Assembly: GCA_000320545.1 (NCBI GenBank)
Contig: ADNK01003163.1
Span: 29,810-93,809, forward strand
Source of the DNA: Bigelowiella natans CCMP2755
Taxonomy: Eukaryota > Cercozoa > Chlorarachniophyceae
DNA: 64,000 nt
Direction: 5' to 3'
Below, piece by piece: positions 38,092 to 50,704 of this stretch (within the stretch, counting starts at the first letter, position 1; each line of letters begins with the position of its first letter). A program made the position numbers and the translations under genes. The notes under the pieces were generated by a model. It ran no database searches. It was not told the origin of the DNA and saw only the letters and a program-made list of their open reading frames with translations.

Positions 38092-38507
38092 TTTTAGCGG
38101 GCTTGCGGTAGCTGCTTAGCTTTTGTGCGCGGGACTGTGCTGATGTCACTGAGTGTCAACACGCGGTCCTGTGTGCGTTTGAATTGTGTTGATGACTTGT
38201 GACTTGCGCTGCATGCATGTGCGCATTGGGTTCCGGCGCATTCGCGAAGATTCTCGAATCTTCCAGAATTCTCTCGAATTCTCTGGAAGATTCTCGAAGC
38301 TTCCGGAATGCTCTCGAAGATTCTGGAAGATTCTCGAATCTTCCGGAATGTTCTCGAAGCTTCTGGAAGATTCTCGAAGCTTCTCGAAGATTCCCGAAGT
38401 TCTGAGAACTTCCATGCGCATGTGCGCAGCGCAGCGTGCAGCACGAGTGGACGTGCGCATGCTGCGACAGCTCCTTGATCGTGGGTGGCGCGGCCAGACC
38501 GCTGACA
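38092..38507 (-). repeat. 5' LTR of the copia element
   Basis: This is the promoter-bearing LTR in element sense. It matches the other LTR over 416 bp and is followed by the target duplication GTACG (38508-38512). The TTC/GAA array lies in its putative U3 part. Confidence 0.95.
38241..38400. promoter_or_regulatory. Heat-shock-element-like array in the 5' LTR
   Basis: This is the same 32-pentamer TTC/GAA array as in the other LTR, about 108-267 bp into the LTR in element sense, upstream of gag. By position it would act as an enhancer. Confidence 0.75.
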
Positions 38508-38512
38508 GTACG

Positions 38513-39126
38513 TGCATCCGCACTGCTGACACAACCTGCTTGTGGCAGTCTAGCGGTGCTTGCTGTCAACAATGCAGAGAGTGGCTCGCGAACTCATCGC
38601 ATTCTAGCATTATATTGTCACAGCATCGCATGGGATGACGACTCAAACGCGAGAAATGTTGCTGCCGGCTTATTACACTTGATCGTTGTGCATGATGCTC
38701 TATCGCAAGAATTACGCTAGCAGCCTCGCTCGCGCCATGCAGTGCTGTCACCGTGCATGTGATTGTTGTTGGTCGTGTGGGGGTACGTCGTCTATTGGCT
38801 TGACGCGCTACTACATAAGGCTGGTAAGCGGGCAGAGAAAAACGCACGTTGTGTGCCTTCGATTCTGCATAGTTTGTGCTGTGGTGTACCAATTAAAGGA
38901 GGCAGCATCAATGCTATAATGTCCTAACGACATGAAAGCTTCTTAAAACATAAGCTCCATCATCATCATCATCATCATCATTATTATCATCACATGTATG
39001 ATAGAGCCACATGGGACTCAAGATGTATTAGAATACACTGTTAATATTTAACAACCCATTTATCATCATGTGTTCTGGATGAAGAACTTCAGCAGTAAAT
39101 CATCTATTTTAAAATGATGATGACTG
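38513..39126. other. Gene-free stretch right of the retrotransposon
   Basis: This is the right half of the pre-insertion intergenic region, with an ATC repeat at about 38957-38982. No exon is supported. Confidence 0.5.
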
Positions 39127-40796
39127 CTAGAGGTATGCACCTTTCGCAACAACACCAACACTGTCCTCCTTCCCGATATCACCGAGAACATCATTTTGAA
39201 GGAGTAGTACCTCCTTTCTGTCCGCTGATTCGAATCGAGAAGCTGTAAGCATCCTCCAACACCAATTGCAATAATGAAGAACACCATTATCTTGATCTCC
39301 TGCCGTATGGCCTCCTTCCCCTCGTATCGGCACTTTCGTGTAGTACAGGTTAACTACCATGAGAGCAATGATGATCCATCCCTCTAGATCCAACAGGAAA
39401 TTGTAATGATTGGCATTGTTGTGATAGATGGGGCTGTACCGTGAGTTCCTGGACGACACAAGTTCTCTCACTAAGAGGATACCCGTAAAAATGCACAACA
39501 ACAAATCCACAAATGCAAATGACAACAGCCATAAAAATCGTGAACGTAAATTTCTGAAATCATCCAGGCCTTGACCATCATCGACTCCTTCCTCGTAATT
39601 CAGGCTGCTGTGCCGATGGCTGTGATGATGTTGCTGCTGCTGCTGCTGCTCTCCTCTTTCTCCTACATCTGGGTCAACATTGCTGCTTTTACTGCCCTCT
39701 TTCTTAGTATAGAGCATGATGAAACTAATGAGTCGATATGCCTTTAGAAATACTACAGCCTCCACACCGCAGAGAAACAGGAACCGCCCAATCGTTTGTA
39801 CGGTCGTAGGGGCAGCTATAGTGTCAGTCGCCACGAGGTATAGAGTCCCAGTCAACTCCGTGAACGTGAACATCACACTTGGAACGATGTTTAAAGAGAA
39901 GAAGAACAAGAAGCAGAACAAGCAGAAGAAGAACAAACAACAAAAAGAAGTACTGTTCAAATTCGAATAATGGCGTATTTGTATCAGGGAAAGTAAGGGG
40001 CAGAGTCACTCTCTCCAGCCTTAACATCATTTTTGTCATTGTCTTGATATCTCATTCATTATCATTCATAAGCATTCAAGATATCATTATTATTTTTTAT
40101 GTCGTCTCTTAGCTCTGAGTTGTCGTTGTCATATTAAGAACGCAGTGTTTTTATTTTTCCCGCTCAATTTCTACAGTATTCACACCAACCCCGCGGCAAG
40201 AAATGGCATCGAAAGCTTCTTTATTTGGTGATTATCGCTACCGAGGACATATCTACGATAGAAAAGCACAGGCAGTAGAAGTTTATGTGTAAGTAGTAGC
40301 GACTATAAAGTGTATTTCCCAACTAACCCACAAATAAATAATACAGCCCTTATTTCTTCTGTTCTAATCTCAAGAACATAGTGCTTTTGCTAAGCGCGTA
40401 TATAGTTGTCGGTTTTTGTGTGCCTGTATCGTTATTTAATTTCCGCCCCCTCTTTCTTGTTCGCTTACAATATTACTTACTAGCTAGCACTTGTTGTTAC
40501 TACCTGATTTGAGACGAGAGCATTTCAGCGATACACACGTCTTGCCAGCCAATAGTAAGTACGAGAATCCCATCGAATAGAATATAGGCTCTCCAGTCAT
40601 CCAGTAAAAGTTTATGCTTTGTTCCAAACCGTAAGAACGCGAAAAGACACACGAAAATGTGTATCCATTGTAGTCTACGACGGAACCTATCCCGGGAGGG
40701 GGAGAGGAGGTACGTCACTCCTTTTACGCCAAGTATTACCACACCAGCGAGCTTCAAGCTGTCAGATATTTGCCAGTCGGTGTGTGCCGTTGTCAT
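39127..40796 (-). CDS. Multipass membrane protein, function unknown
   Basis: Two exons on the minus strand, 40537-40796 and 39127-39877, join in phase to about 336 aa ending in a stop. About six hydrophobic segments are visible: AGVVILGVKGVTYLL, IHIFVCLFAFL, YILFDGILVLTIGWQ running into the second exon, FLFLCGVEAVVFLKAY, LLSFAFVDLLLCIFTGILLV and GWIIIALMVVNLYY. A hydrophilic Gln/His-rich loop (about residues 165-200) separates the halves. No signal peptide or known motif is recognised. The C-terminal tail is cytosol-like. The 659-bp intron contains a C/T-rich run on the minus strand next to the acceptor. Confidence 0.65.
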
Positions 40797-41331
40797 AATG
40801 ACTTAGACCTTCAGATTATGGAGAATGAATATAATATGTACATCTACATAGAAACACACATATATTTACATATATACATATATATTGAAAAATATATGTA
40901 TATGTATACATTGCTTTGGAAGAGCACATCGTCATATTCAAATAGTAACAGTGTGAAACACATTATTAGACGATAAATGATGATCCATGGGGTCCATGTC
41001 TTAGTACGATAGTACCATGCTTGTTATCTCTTTCCGTCTGCTTCTCTCTTCCCCTCCTCCTTGTCCTCCCTAAAGTAGCTTCCAGTACATGTAGAAGTAC
41101 CGGTAGATTGTTATCTCGTATTTTGGTTGCGACAACTCAATTCACTAAAAAAGTACACAAGTTCAAGGAGAATTTACCTTCCCTATAATTACATGTATAA
41201 ATTGCAAGACGTTTAAGAGTAACGACAAGCAATTCTCGGTTGATTTGCAATACTCGGATGATAGATCATCCTTCTCGTATCTCCTCCTCTTGCTCCTCAG
41301 CCATCCTCTGCCCCCCCCCTCTGACTAAGAC
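40797..41331. promoter_or_regulatory. Gene-free stretch between divergent genes
   Basis: About 0.53 kb lies between the membrane-protein start (minus) and the translin-fusion start (plus). It holds an AT-rich stretch near 40825-40910 and a C run before the ATG at 41332. Both promoters should be here; no specific site is recognised. Confidence 0.4.
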
Positions 41332-43175
41332 ATGACAACACCACGATCACTGACTCAGAGGCTTTTTCGATACAATAGTAAGAACAACCAGAAACAACGC
41401 ACAACTCTACCGACAATGAACAGCAACCTAACCCCAAGGAGCTCTATTCGGGTCCTCTCCCGCCGCCTTCTGGCAGCATCCTCTGCAGCAGCGTTTCTTG
41501 CGCCAGCTGCGTTCTCGGCTGGTGGTGGTGCTACAATGGGGAGATCACCATCTTTACGAAGCAATTTATTTTCGACGAGTAGTGGTTCTTCGAGATCGGG
41601 ATCATCATCATCATCATCATCATCATCATCTTTGCGGAGGAGGGGGAGAAGCAACGTAGTCGCAGCAGCAGGAGGAGGACCGCATTTGTATTCTGGGCTA
41701 CTACCTACGGCTCCTGCACCATTGCTGACCACAGAAATTGATCATCATCATCGCGACATTATCAGTTCATTGGATGTTGAGGATATTCGAGCAGAAATCG
41801 AAGAAGAACGGTCAAAACGAGATAGAGCTTCTGAACTCGGTCGTTCTTTAAGTGCTGTGTTCTCGAATTACATCAGCAGCATTCACTATGCAGCAGTAAC
41901 TCCGATGATCATAGAGGCACACGAGACGGCAAAGGACAAGCTTATTCAACACCTCACAGAATGGCCACAACCCCCTGGTTGTCGGGAATGGGGTCTGCAA
42001 AGCGCCATTGAACAATTTCTCATTGCAGAAGGCTTTGCACACTTTCTAAAAACTGGCAAGACCTTATCGCGCCACCAAATAGGAGCTGATCTTCTTCACG
42101 ATGAAGAGTGAGTTTGCTGCCGCCCCATGATGTCGACGATTTTGTAGCAGATTATTATCGTAGCATCAGATATATCATCATCATCAGCAGCAGCAGCAGC
42201 AGATATATACTTTATTATTCGTTGTAAATAACTTTCTTATCTCATGACACGATATCATTTTTCGCTGAACGACTTTGTTCTGTTGTTGCCGAGAAGTCAG
42301 TCATATTTCCGTCATCTTCCTCATCTGGTTGAGAGGATGTTTGTTATATTGTGTACTCAATCTTATTTGTTTTGCTTTTTAATTCCCGCAATAATAACAA
42401 CAACAACAGTGCGTGTAAACAATAATAAATTAAGATAATCGTATATTTTCAGATACATGGCCGGTGTGATGGGTATGTGCCAGGAGCTCTCACACTACTC
42501 AATGCGACGTGCTACAGAGTTGGACCAAAGTTCGGTGAGACTCTGCAGCAAGTTCATTCACGAAGTGAAGGAGGAGCTTCTTAACTTCAACTTCCGTAAC
42601 TCACCCCTTAGAAGGAGGTTTGATGGGATCAAATACGCTGAAAGACGCTGTGAGAACATATTATATGAGCTTTCATTTGCTCCAGGGCTTGCCACCCAAC
42701 AGTACGACAAAGCAAAGGAAGAATCATATCAACCGGCGAAAAGTAGGATCCAGCACCTCTCCTCCCCCTCTTCTTCTTCTTCTTCTTCTTCTTCTTCTTT
42801 GTCCTCACCGCTGTCATCATCGGTACTAAGCTCAAGGGAATGGGAAGACCTTCGAGTTGCATACGAAGCTAATGACGAAAGACGTGAACTTGTCATCAAG
42901 GGCTGTCGCGACGTTCAAAAGGCTGCCAAACAGGCCGTTTACGCCGCTCATCGTGGGAATATTTCCCAGGCACGGGATCTTATCGAAAAAGTTAGTTGCA
43001 GTAATAGTATTAATGGATGGGACAATCAATCTATGACGATTCCATAAACTACTACTGCTACTACTACTACCATTCATGATGATGATGTGGTAGTAGTAGT
43101 AGTAGTAGTAGTAGTACAACGTATTAATGATGATGATGATGATGATGATGATGATAGTAGTAGTACAACGTATTA

Positions 43176-43211
<36 letters not shown>

Positions 43212-43718
43212 CGTGTGATTTACAATCAATATATGGATATTAGGCCAACGTGGATATCAAGCGATTGCAGCAGGATTTGATAGCTGATGCTCCTAGTCTA
43301 CGCTATGGCTCATTCTCAGGTGCTCTAGAGGAATTGGCAGAGGCAGAGCTGTTTCTTCAATGGCTGGAGGAAGACGATGGCAATGATGATGATGATAAGG
43401 ACGAGGAAGAAAGAAGAAGAAGAGAATCAGAAGATAATAACAAGAGGCCATTACTGCCTCGGCGACAAGAGCTAGCCTCTGGTTTGCTTGATTACTCAGG
43501 GTAAAAGAAGAAGTAGTGGTGTTGTCCGCTCACATATATACGTAGCATGCATCATCAATTATGTGATGATGATCATGATGATGCAGGGGAGGGCGAGGAT
43601 AGAGACGACGTAGAAAAATGAGGTGGGGAGGGAGGGTCAATTGAACAACTACTACTAATCAAGAAAACATAGTAAATCGCACTCAGAGAATAATGTGGTA
43701 GTATTAGCTATTTTTAGT

Positions 43719-43760
<42 letters not shown>

Positions 43761-44303
43761 AGTACAGCAGCAATCAAAAAATGAATGAATGATGGTGGTA
43801 ATACATCATCATCATCATCATCATAATTTTATGAGTATGATGCCTTTGACCACTTCTACCGCTACTACTACTACTACTACTACTGCTGCTACTACTATAT
43901 AAGGTACCTAGGAGCCCTGAGCGACTTTACAGGGGAGGTTGGGAGAGTTGCAGTGGAGAAAGCTATACGAAGAGATACGAAAATGGTGAGAAAATGCCTC
44001 CACTCAGTATTCGCATCTTACACATTGCTTGCAAGCCTACCCCTACAAGGAAAAAATAATATGAGGAAGGTGGATGCTGCTAAAAACAACTTTCGAAAGT
44101 TGGAAGCAATTGAATATGATCTAGCTGTGCGCTCCTTTGACAGCGATCGAAGAAGTGGTGATGGGGGTGAAAATCAGCAGCAGCAGCATCGCACATCAAT
44201 GATGATGAGGATTGATCAAGAGAGAACTAACAATGGAAGAAGGCAGCAGCAGGGTGATGATGAAAGTGATGATAGCTATGTAGTTGATGACGACCGCCGC
44301 TAG
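41332..44303 (+). CDS. Translin-TRAX fusion protein (single-chain C3PO-like)
   Basis: Four phase-matched exons (41332-42107, 42453-42990, 43244-43500, 43904-44303) encode 656 aa. Residues 1-60 are basic, Ser/Arg-rich, then LLAASSAAAFLAPAAFS, a possible organelle-targeting leader. Residues about 145-340 form a first translin fold; EYMAGVMGMCQELSHYS and SPLRRRFDGIKYAERRCENI (309-328) match translin itself. Residues about 375-600 form a second; EELAEAELFLQWL (467-479) and YLGALSDFTGEVGR (525-538) match TRAX, including the two Glu of the E-x2-E-A motif (468, 471) and Glu535. In animals and fungi, translin and TRAX are separate chains of C3PO, an RNase that removes siRNA passenger strands and trims tRNA leaders. 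Half 1 has Gln and Ile at the E-x2-E positions, so only half 2 should be catalytic. Ser, Asp and Gln runs mark the linkers. Confidence 0.85.
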
Positions 44304-45033
44304 TAGATTTTATCAAAAATCAATGAAAAATATTACTATTGCCACTACCTATAATTATGTGTGTTGAATAAATATTTTAAAACGTTATGTCGCAAGCGAT
44401 GGAATTCCTTCTAAAATTAATAGCTTGGAAATGACTAAATACCAAGCAGATGATCATGAGCCGTATCGTTGTTTGAAGCTGTACAATTATCCTTCATGAG
44501 TCGTATGGTGATACTATATTTCTATTATTTCTATTATTTCTATCTAGCTATTATGTATGCAAGCATGGAAGCTAATGCTTCTTCAAGCGATCTGCTCAAA
44601 GATTTTGTACTTTCTTAGTCTGCCGCACTTACTAACATAGCATTGCATCGAAATGCATATGCAGAGCATTATAAAGCACTCAGCATTCTTTGACCACATA
44701 TTTACCACGGAATGCATCATAGCCTACCTTGCATTGACGGCTATTCTGATACAACACATGCATCACGCGCGTTCTATTTATTTGCTGCCGCCATCACGGT
44801 TTTACAACTAGCTGGTTGCTGATGACGCAGCAGTCACAATGAATGCCACCACCATTCATGGGTAGACACTATACGTGTTGAACAATAGACATGTCGTAGC
44901 ACAAAATAAAGCAAGGGAGCTGCGCTGGGACACCAAATTGTGCACATTCTTATGCATGAAAGCCTGTACGTGATGTTGACAACAAAAGAGACGACTGTAT
45001 CGTAAACATCACAAATAATGGTGCACGACACAG

Positions 45034-45078
<45 letters not shown>

Positions 45079-45600
45079 CCCAACACACACGCACACACCC
45101 AACACACACCAATAAGTCATGCGTTACATTTTTATACATGTGTGTCTGTGGCGCATTTGTTGATGTGCATGGCTATTTGCATAGCTACATATACATGAAT
45201 GTACGCATGCTTTTATACTGTCCTCAAATGACGTGTACATGTGAATGTGTGAGTATGGATAAAGTCACACGCAGTTAACTACTATAATGGCACATAGTAC
45301 ATAGTTGTAGCTGTTGTGTCCATTTGATGCTATGACACATTATTGTGGGTGATGCTCGCCACAGAGTAGTTTGTACGTAGTCGTCGTGTCTATTGTTACG
45401 TGTATGAATGTGCATCTGTGCGTGCTTGTCTGCTGCAAAAGCCACAAATTCTACCAATCTCCATAAGCATATATGTATGTTCTACTTATGGGCGATGTCT
45501 TTTATAACATCTACACGTTTATCATGTACAGGATTTCCTTATGTATCTCGTTGTGAAAGTACATTTATTCTTAATTCTGCTTATTTGATTATGCATATTT
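44304..45600. other. Gene-free stretch between convergent genes
   Basis: About 1.3 kb holds a CA repeat (about 45033-45072) followed by CACACCCAA-type units. The rest is plain sequence with ATGCAT-like words. I see no exon. Confidence 0.55.
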
Positions 45601-48600
45601 CTAGAGAACATCATTCTTCTTCTTCTTTTTAAGTAATGATCGAGGAATTGGCGGACGAACTGACATATAGTAGGCAAGCCCAAATAAAGGCACCTGGTAC
45701 AACAAATACGAATAACAGTTAATAGTAATCATACAGTAAAGCTCAGTATTAAGCAAAAATGATATCGAATATCGAATATTTCTTGGAACAAAATAAAATA
45801 TTATAGATGTTTATGAAAATGTGGTCAACCTCTCGAAACATCTGATGGTTGAATGATGTACTCGTAACAATGTGATATGTTTGTTTTCAGTCGGAACACT
45901 TTAAATCGATTCATACCAATCGAGTAGCCCACAAAACTTTCGAATCATCAAAGTTACGTCTACGCATATCATCTGGAACCTGTTGTTTTAAAATCAAAGA
46001 AGCAAAGATGTTGGAATCATCGAGGAATTTGGTCTCCACTTCTGTTAGTAGTCGTCAAACGATAGATAATCAATGATTGTTTGGCTACTACTACCAGTGT
46101 TACTACTACTACGATGTTACTAGTACATATGTAGTTGCAGTTGTTGTGAGTAGTAGCACTGGTTATATTCACCATCCAAGATTGAAGAAGTGCAAATATT
46201 CCCATATCGACTAGAAAAGAGTAAGCGAGCCTGTCATTCTAATATGTAGTACAAGTAGTAATAGTAATTGATCATAGGTGTAAGTAAGTAAGTAAGTAAG
46301 AAGTGGTATTATAAGGATGATAATAACGACCTAGATCACCATTGATAGTATTCCTCTAATCCTACGATTTCTTCAACTTATATATTCATACTTTATTAAT
46401 AATTGCTACTCATATGACGACGGCTAAATAAGCTCACGATCTTCTTCCTGGTAGGGTTTGTTCTAATGCTTACAACAACCTACTACCTTTAAGATTTGAA
46501 GAAAATCGGCACCCCTTTGAGATAAATCTAGTGTTATAAATAGATAACAAACACATGATGATGATGATGATCCCGTGAAGGTAATGTTGTTAAAGTTGTA
46601 TATGAGGAGGAGGAAGTTTCTATAACATCAAGATGCATAGCAGCAGAGTTTGCTATATATTATTTAATATGCAGTGTTGGATACATACTATGAGTAATAG
46701 TTAGGAGTCATCAGACTACCTCCATATTCTGGTCTGGCAAATAGACCCCAGAATATAGAAAATGCTGCCATAGATCCGACAGTCACCCCAAAATATTTGC
46801 TGATATATAGATAGATAGGAAGGAAAAAGAAGAAGATCGTAGTGTTACTACATAATATCCACAAATAATAAATAGTAGTAATAATAATACAACATAATAC
46901 GACATGCTATAATGAATCATCAAAACATTGAGTATTATTGGATGGAGGTGTAAATCTAATGTTGATGCATATTGTTGGAGATTATAGTAAGTGATGATGA
47001 TTCCTGTGGTGTTTGTCTTCTATTTGTCATCGACTATTCTCGTCATATGGAGAGCGTAAAATACAGAGAACAACAGAGTTCTTCTTAATATTATTATCAT
47101 AATCGCGTACTAGTAGTATTGGTAGTGTAGTAGTAGTAGTAGTAGTAGTAGTAGTGCTTTATATACGATTGGCTATTTACCAATCAATACATTTATCGGT
47201 TTTTAACAAACAACAAATTTGATGGCAATAATAATATTACACGTCGTCATCATCGTTGTAATAATAATCTGGGAATAATGATACAACGTACTTACTTTTC
47301 CACGATATTCTCTACTCTATCTTCAAAGGGAACCACGTCGTTTATCCCCGCTCCGTTTTGTTCTTCTTCTTCTACTTCCATGACTTGTTGTCGAGGAGAC
47401 AGAGAGGGGGCACTTGTCCTAGAAGAACAACAACAACCAAGCAATACATTAAACCGCAACAAATACTACAAATATGATGATGGCAAGATTATTATGTGGA
47501 GAAAGATCTTCCCAGAGAAATGCAGAACAAATTAATATGTAGTAAGTGAAATTAATATAAAAGAGTGGGTGGGGGTAAGGAATGTAGGTATGCATCTATT
47601 TATGAGTGCTGCTGCCTTAAATATGTAGTAGAAGTAGTAGTAGTAGTAGTAGCACATTATCATCATTATCATCATCATCACAGACGAAGAAGAATAGCAG
47701 GTCAAGACTATTATGCACCTCATGTAGTAGTAATTAATTGAAACAGCATTAATGGTACTACTAGAGAACAACATATGTTGTTATTATAACGACATAATAA
47801 GACTAGTTTGCAGCAACATCTAATGATAATACCGTAATGCAAGATATGGAATGAAGAAGATGTTGGTAAGAAAAGATGATCCAATCAAAAACCTTTGGTT
47901 TATATTATTAAATTGTATTAGTAGTCATTGAAAAGCTAGCATGTTTCTTCGCAATTACTGCTGCTGCTGCTGCTGCTCCCACTGATGATGATGATGATGA
48001 TAATGATGATGATGATGATGATAATACCCCCCTTCTTACATCCTTCATCCTTCTATTCTGTTCTACAATAAATCTGCATCATCAGTATTATAGACTAAAT
48101 ATCACCCAACATCCTACTCTGTTATCCAATGCTGCTGCATCATGATCATCATCATTATACGCTAAATATCACTCACTCACCCAAGGGTGCTAACTCCCTT
48201 CTTTTGGCTTCGTCCTTCTGTGATAAATCCTATGAAAAAGTCAACTGTTTGTTGTTGTTTTACCATTTAATAATAATATTTCTTGTATCATCTTTTCCAT
48301 GCAAATTTCTGTCGCCCAACGTTGTTAAAAACAACACTTGTTTAAAATTCTTCGCTCATGATAATCCTACCGAAGTATAAGACACTCCATGTTACAAGAG
48401 TTTCAAACAAGCCTTCAAACGCAGGATGGATCACCTGTTGGGAGGTAGTTGAAATAATAATAACAATAATAATAATAATAATAATATGAACTTTTAAATG
48501 GATCAAGCAATCAAAATTCGTAATCCTCTCTCAGTATAAACCTCACAGTAAGCAGATTCTTAAAGTACCACCACGCACATATGACGAAGAATTTAGCTTT

Positions 48601-50304
48601 TTGTTTTACTTACCGGTGCAAGTTGAGGAAGGAGTATTGGGGTTACAAACCAGAAATTAATACTCAATTGAATTGCCTCCTGGGTACACGTAAGAAGTTA
48701 CATTAGTAACATAGAATAATTCCCTTGTTCTTTACGCAATAATTTAAAAATATATTTCTTAGTAGTAGTGGTACTGCTGACAAACTTTGACAATAACTCA
48801 CGCAACAGCAGCAGCAGCAGCAGCAGTGTAGGTGATATGTTGGCAGATCGGGTAGTAAGTTTTTACTGCTGCGTTGCTTCTACTACTACTACTTCTACTA
48901 CTACTTCTACTACTACTACTTCTACTACTACTACTTCTACTACTACTACTTCTACTACTACTACTTCTACTACTACTACTTCTACTCCTACTTCTACTAC
49001 TACTACTTTTACTACTACTACTACTTCTACTACCGTCAAATCATGTGGATCAAGGGATGTAGCAGGAGATCCTTGTAGTAGTAGTAGAAGTAGGAGTAGT
49101 AGTAGTACGGATAACAACATACATATGCACTACTATTAAGATTTTCTTCATTTCAGATATAATGTACGATATGTTTCCTTCTTTGTGATAAATTACTACA
49201 ATATTTCAATCCTCTCACTCATTAGATACCCATCTTGCTAATATGAAACACATGATGATCTCATTTTATTACTAGGATTCATTCATTCTACTACTCGACC
49301 AATCTACCACCACCACCTTAGTAGTAGTACCAGCTAAATACTACGCCTACCTGGGGCATTAGGCGTTAAAAGCACAAACCACATATACGCCGCCCACAAC
49401 AGTCCCAGAGTAATCTGTGGGTGAATATAAAAAAGAAACGGAATATGAGTGGCAAGAATGACTCTATTATCAAGCGAGATGAGATGTTATTGTTGTTGTC
49501 TTAATTATCATTGTTCGTGCTTCCGAAGAAGAAGAACAAGAAGAAGAAGAATAAAAAGGACTGTTCTTAAAATCATCAATACAACACTTTGAGTATGATT
49601 TTGTACCTACCTTCGTTGCTGTGTTATCTCCAGAAAACTGAGGAAGGATTCCAGAAGAAGAAGAAGGAGAAGAAGAAAGTGATGAAGACGACGCAGCAGT
49701 TGAATGAGACTCATCATCATCATCACCATCCTCTCTGGATGATGGAGGAGTAGCCTTCACAGCTATATTCCGTTGTTGTTGCTGCCACCGCCATCGCTTC
49801 TTAATTTTCCGATGTTCTAACAATAAATTAATTGTAAAAAATAAATCAAATGGTTAGAAAGCCACCACCAAGGAGTTACTATCACTACTACAAATACCAG
49901 CTCTGTTCTTCCTACTCTATGACTGGTAACGACGGCGAAGACGTGTGATACAAAATTTCATTCTACACCATTAATTAACAGGTTTTGACTGATGTCCATT
50001 CTTCGTAAATACGTAATAGAGTGGTGGATTTCGTTGCACGCACTATGAGAAATATTCAATTACCACAACCGTCGAGGAAGGCGGCGATAGCTGTGGAATG
50101 CCTCTTCTTGTTGTTGTTGTTGTTGTTCTTCTTCTTCTTCTTCATCATCATCTTTCGTGAATTGTAGTTCAACAACGGATATGTTGTTGGTGGAGTGTGT
50201 GCCAATGTCATAGAGGATGATTGCAGGTGATTATGAAGGTTTGCTCCAGGAAGGATTGCAGGTTGTGGGGGAGCTAGCATGTAATGTAGAGTTGCTGCTG
50301 CCAT
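45601..50304 (-). CDS. Multipass membrane protein of probable plastid type
   Basis: Minus-strand exons are 50064-50304, 49611-49816, 49351-49414, 48614-48679, 48371-48434, 48181-48229, 47833-47892, 47296-47418, 46720-46799, 46487-46527, 46173-46238, 45917-45979 and 45601-45693 (stop TAG). Phases match at every join except 49351 to 48679, where a small exon is missing. About 145 residues of low-complexity, basic N-terminus precede a membrane domain. Hydrophobic blocks read LGLLWAAYMWFVLLTP, LSINFWFVTPILLPQL, HPAFEGLFETLVTWSVLYFGF, LTNIFFIPYLALR, SMAAFSIFWGLFARPEYG, DRLAYSFLVDMGIFALLQSW and VPLFGLAYYMSVRPPIP. The HP-x2-EGLF, PYLALR, FARPE and VRPP motifs remind me of conserved chloroplast/cyanobacterial membrane proteins of unknown function; that is from memory and needs a search. 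Confidence 0.75.
48880..49036. repeat. TAC/TTC minisatellite in an intron
   Basis: Blocks of three or four TAC triplets separated by TTC repeat over about 150 bp. This lies in the intron of the minus-strand membrane-protein gene that still lacks one small exon. Confidence 0.85.
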
Positions 50305-50669
50305 TCTGTTATAGTAGTACTTGGCAGCTGAAAAGTAGTATTAGTAGTAATAGTAGTAGTAATAGGAGTTGGTGGAAAGGGGGAGAGAAAGTAGTAAGTA
50401 GCAAATAGTAGAAGATCATTGAAATAGAATATGCATAGCAGTCAATAGAACACATCATGCATACAAAGACTTGCAGCAGGAAACAAATGAGAAGGAAACC
50501 TTCAGTGCTTTGCTGAGCGGCTATGTCCTTTGCTGGTGGAGATATGTGATACTTCGTTCGGTGCAATATGAACACTTATTATTCAAAAGTTAATGTCAAG
50601 TAGTAGCAGTAGGTGGCGTGGTGGTGTGGATTTGTATTGTTATCAGTCTCCTCCTCGTTGTAGATCTAA

Positions 50670-50704
<35 letters not shown>

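Larger units (their letters stand above)
32337..38507 (-). mobile_element. Complete Ty1/copia LTR retrotransposon
   Basis: A 6171-bp element lies on the minus strand. Two 416-bp LTRs (32337-32752, 38092-38507) show no differences that I could find by eye. They are flanked by the 5-bp direct repeat GTACG (32332-32336, 38508-38512). In element sense the LTR starts TGTCAGCGG and ends CCGCTAAAA, imperfect inverted ends. A primer-binding site abuts the 5' LTR. ORF1 (gag with protease) and ORF2 (integrase, reverse transcriptase, RNase H) follow in copia order. About 1 kb of noncoding sequence precedes the 3' LTR. The matching LTRs and intact pol argue for recent insertion. Confidence 0.95.

Noticed and set aside
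40203-40291. Short + strand ATG frame ending at a consensus GTAAGT donor
   Set aside because: It lies inside the intron of a minus-strand gene and I found no downstream exon to join it to. Too weak to call.
45018-45120. Regularly spaced CA-rich units that might look like an array
   Set aside because: They are a CA microsatellite decaying into CACACCCAA units. There are no spacers and no CRISPR features.
48874-49139. Poly-Leu and Thr/Ser/Pro-rich ORFs
   Set aside because: They come from the TAC/TTC minisatellite in an intron.
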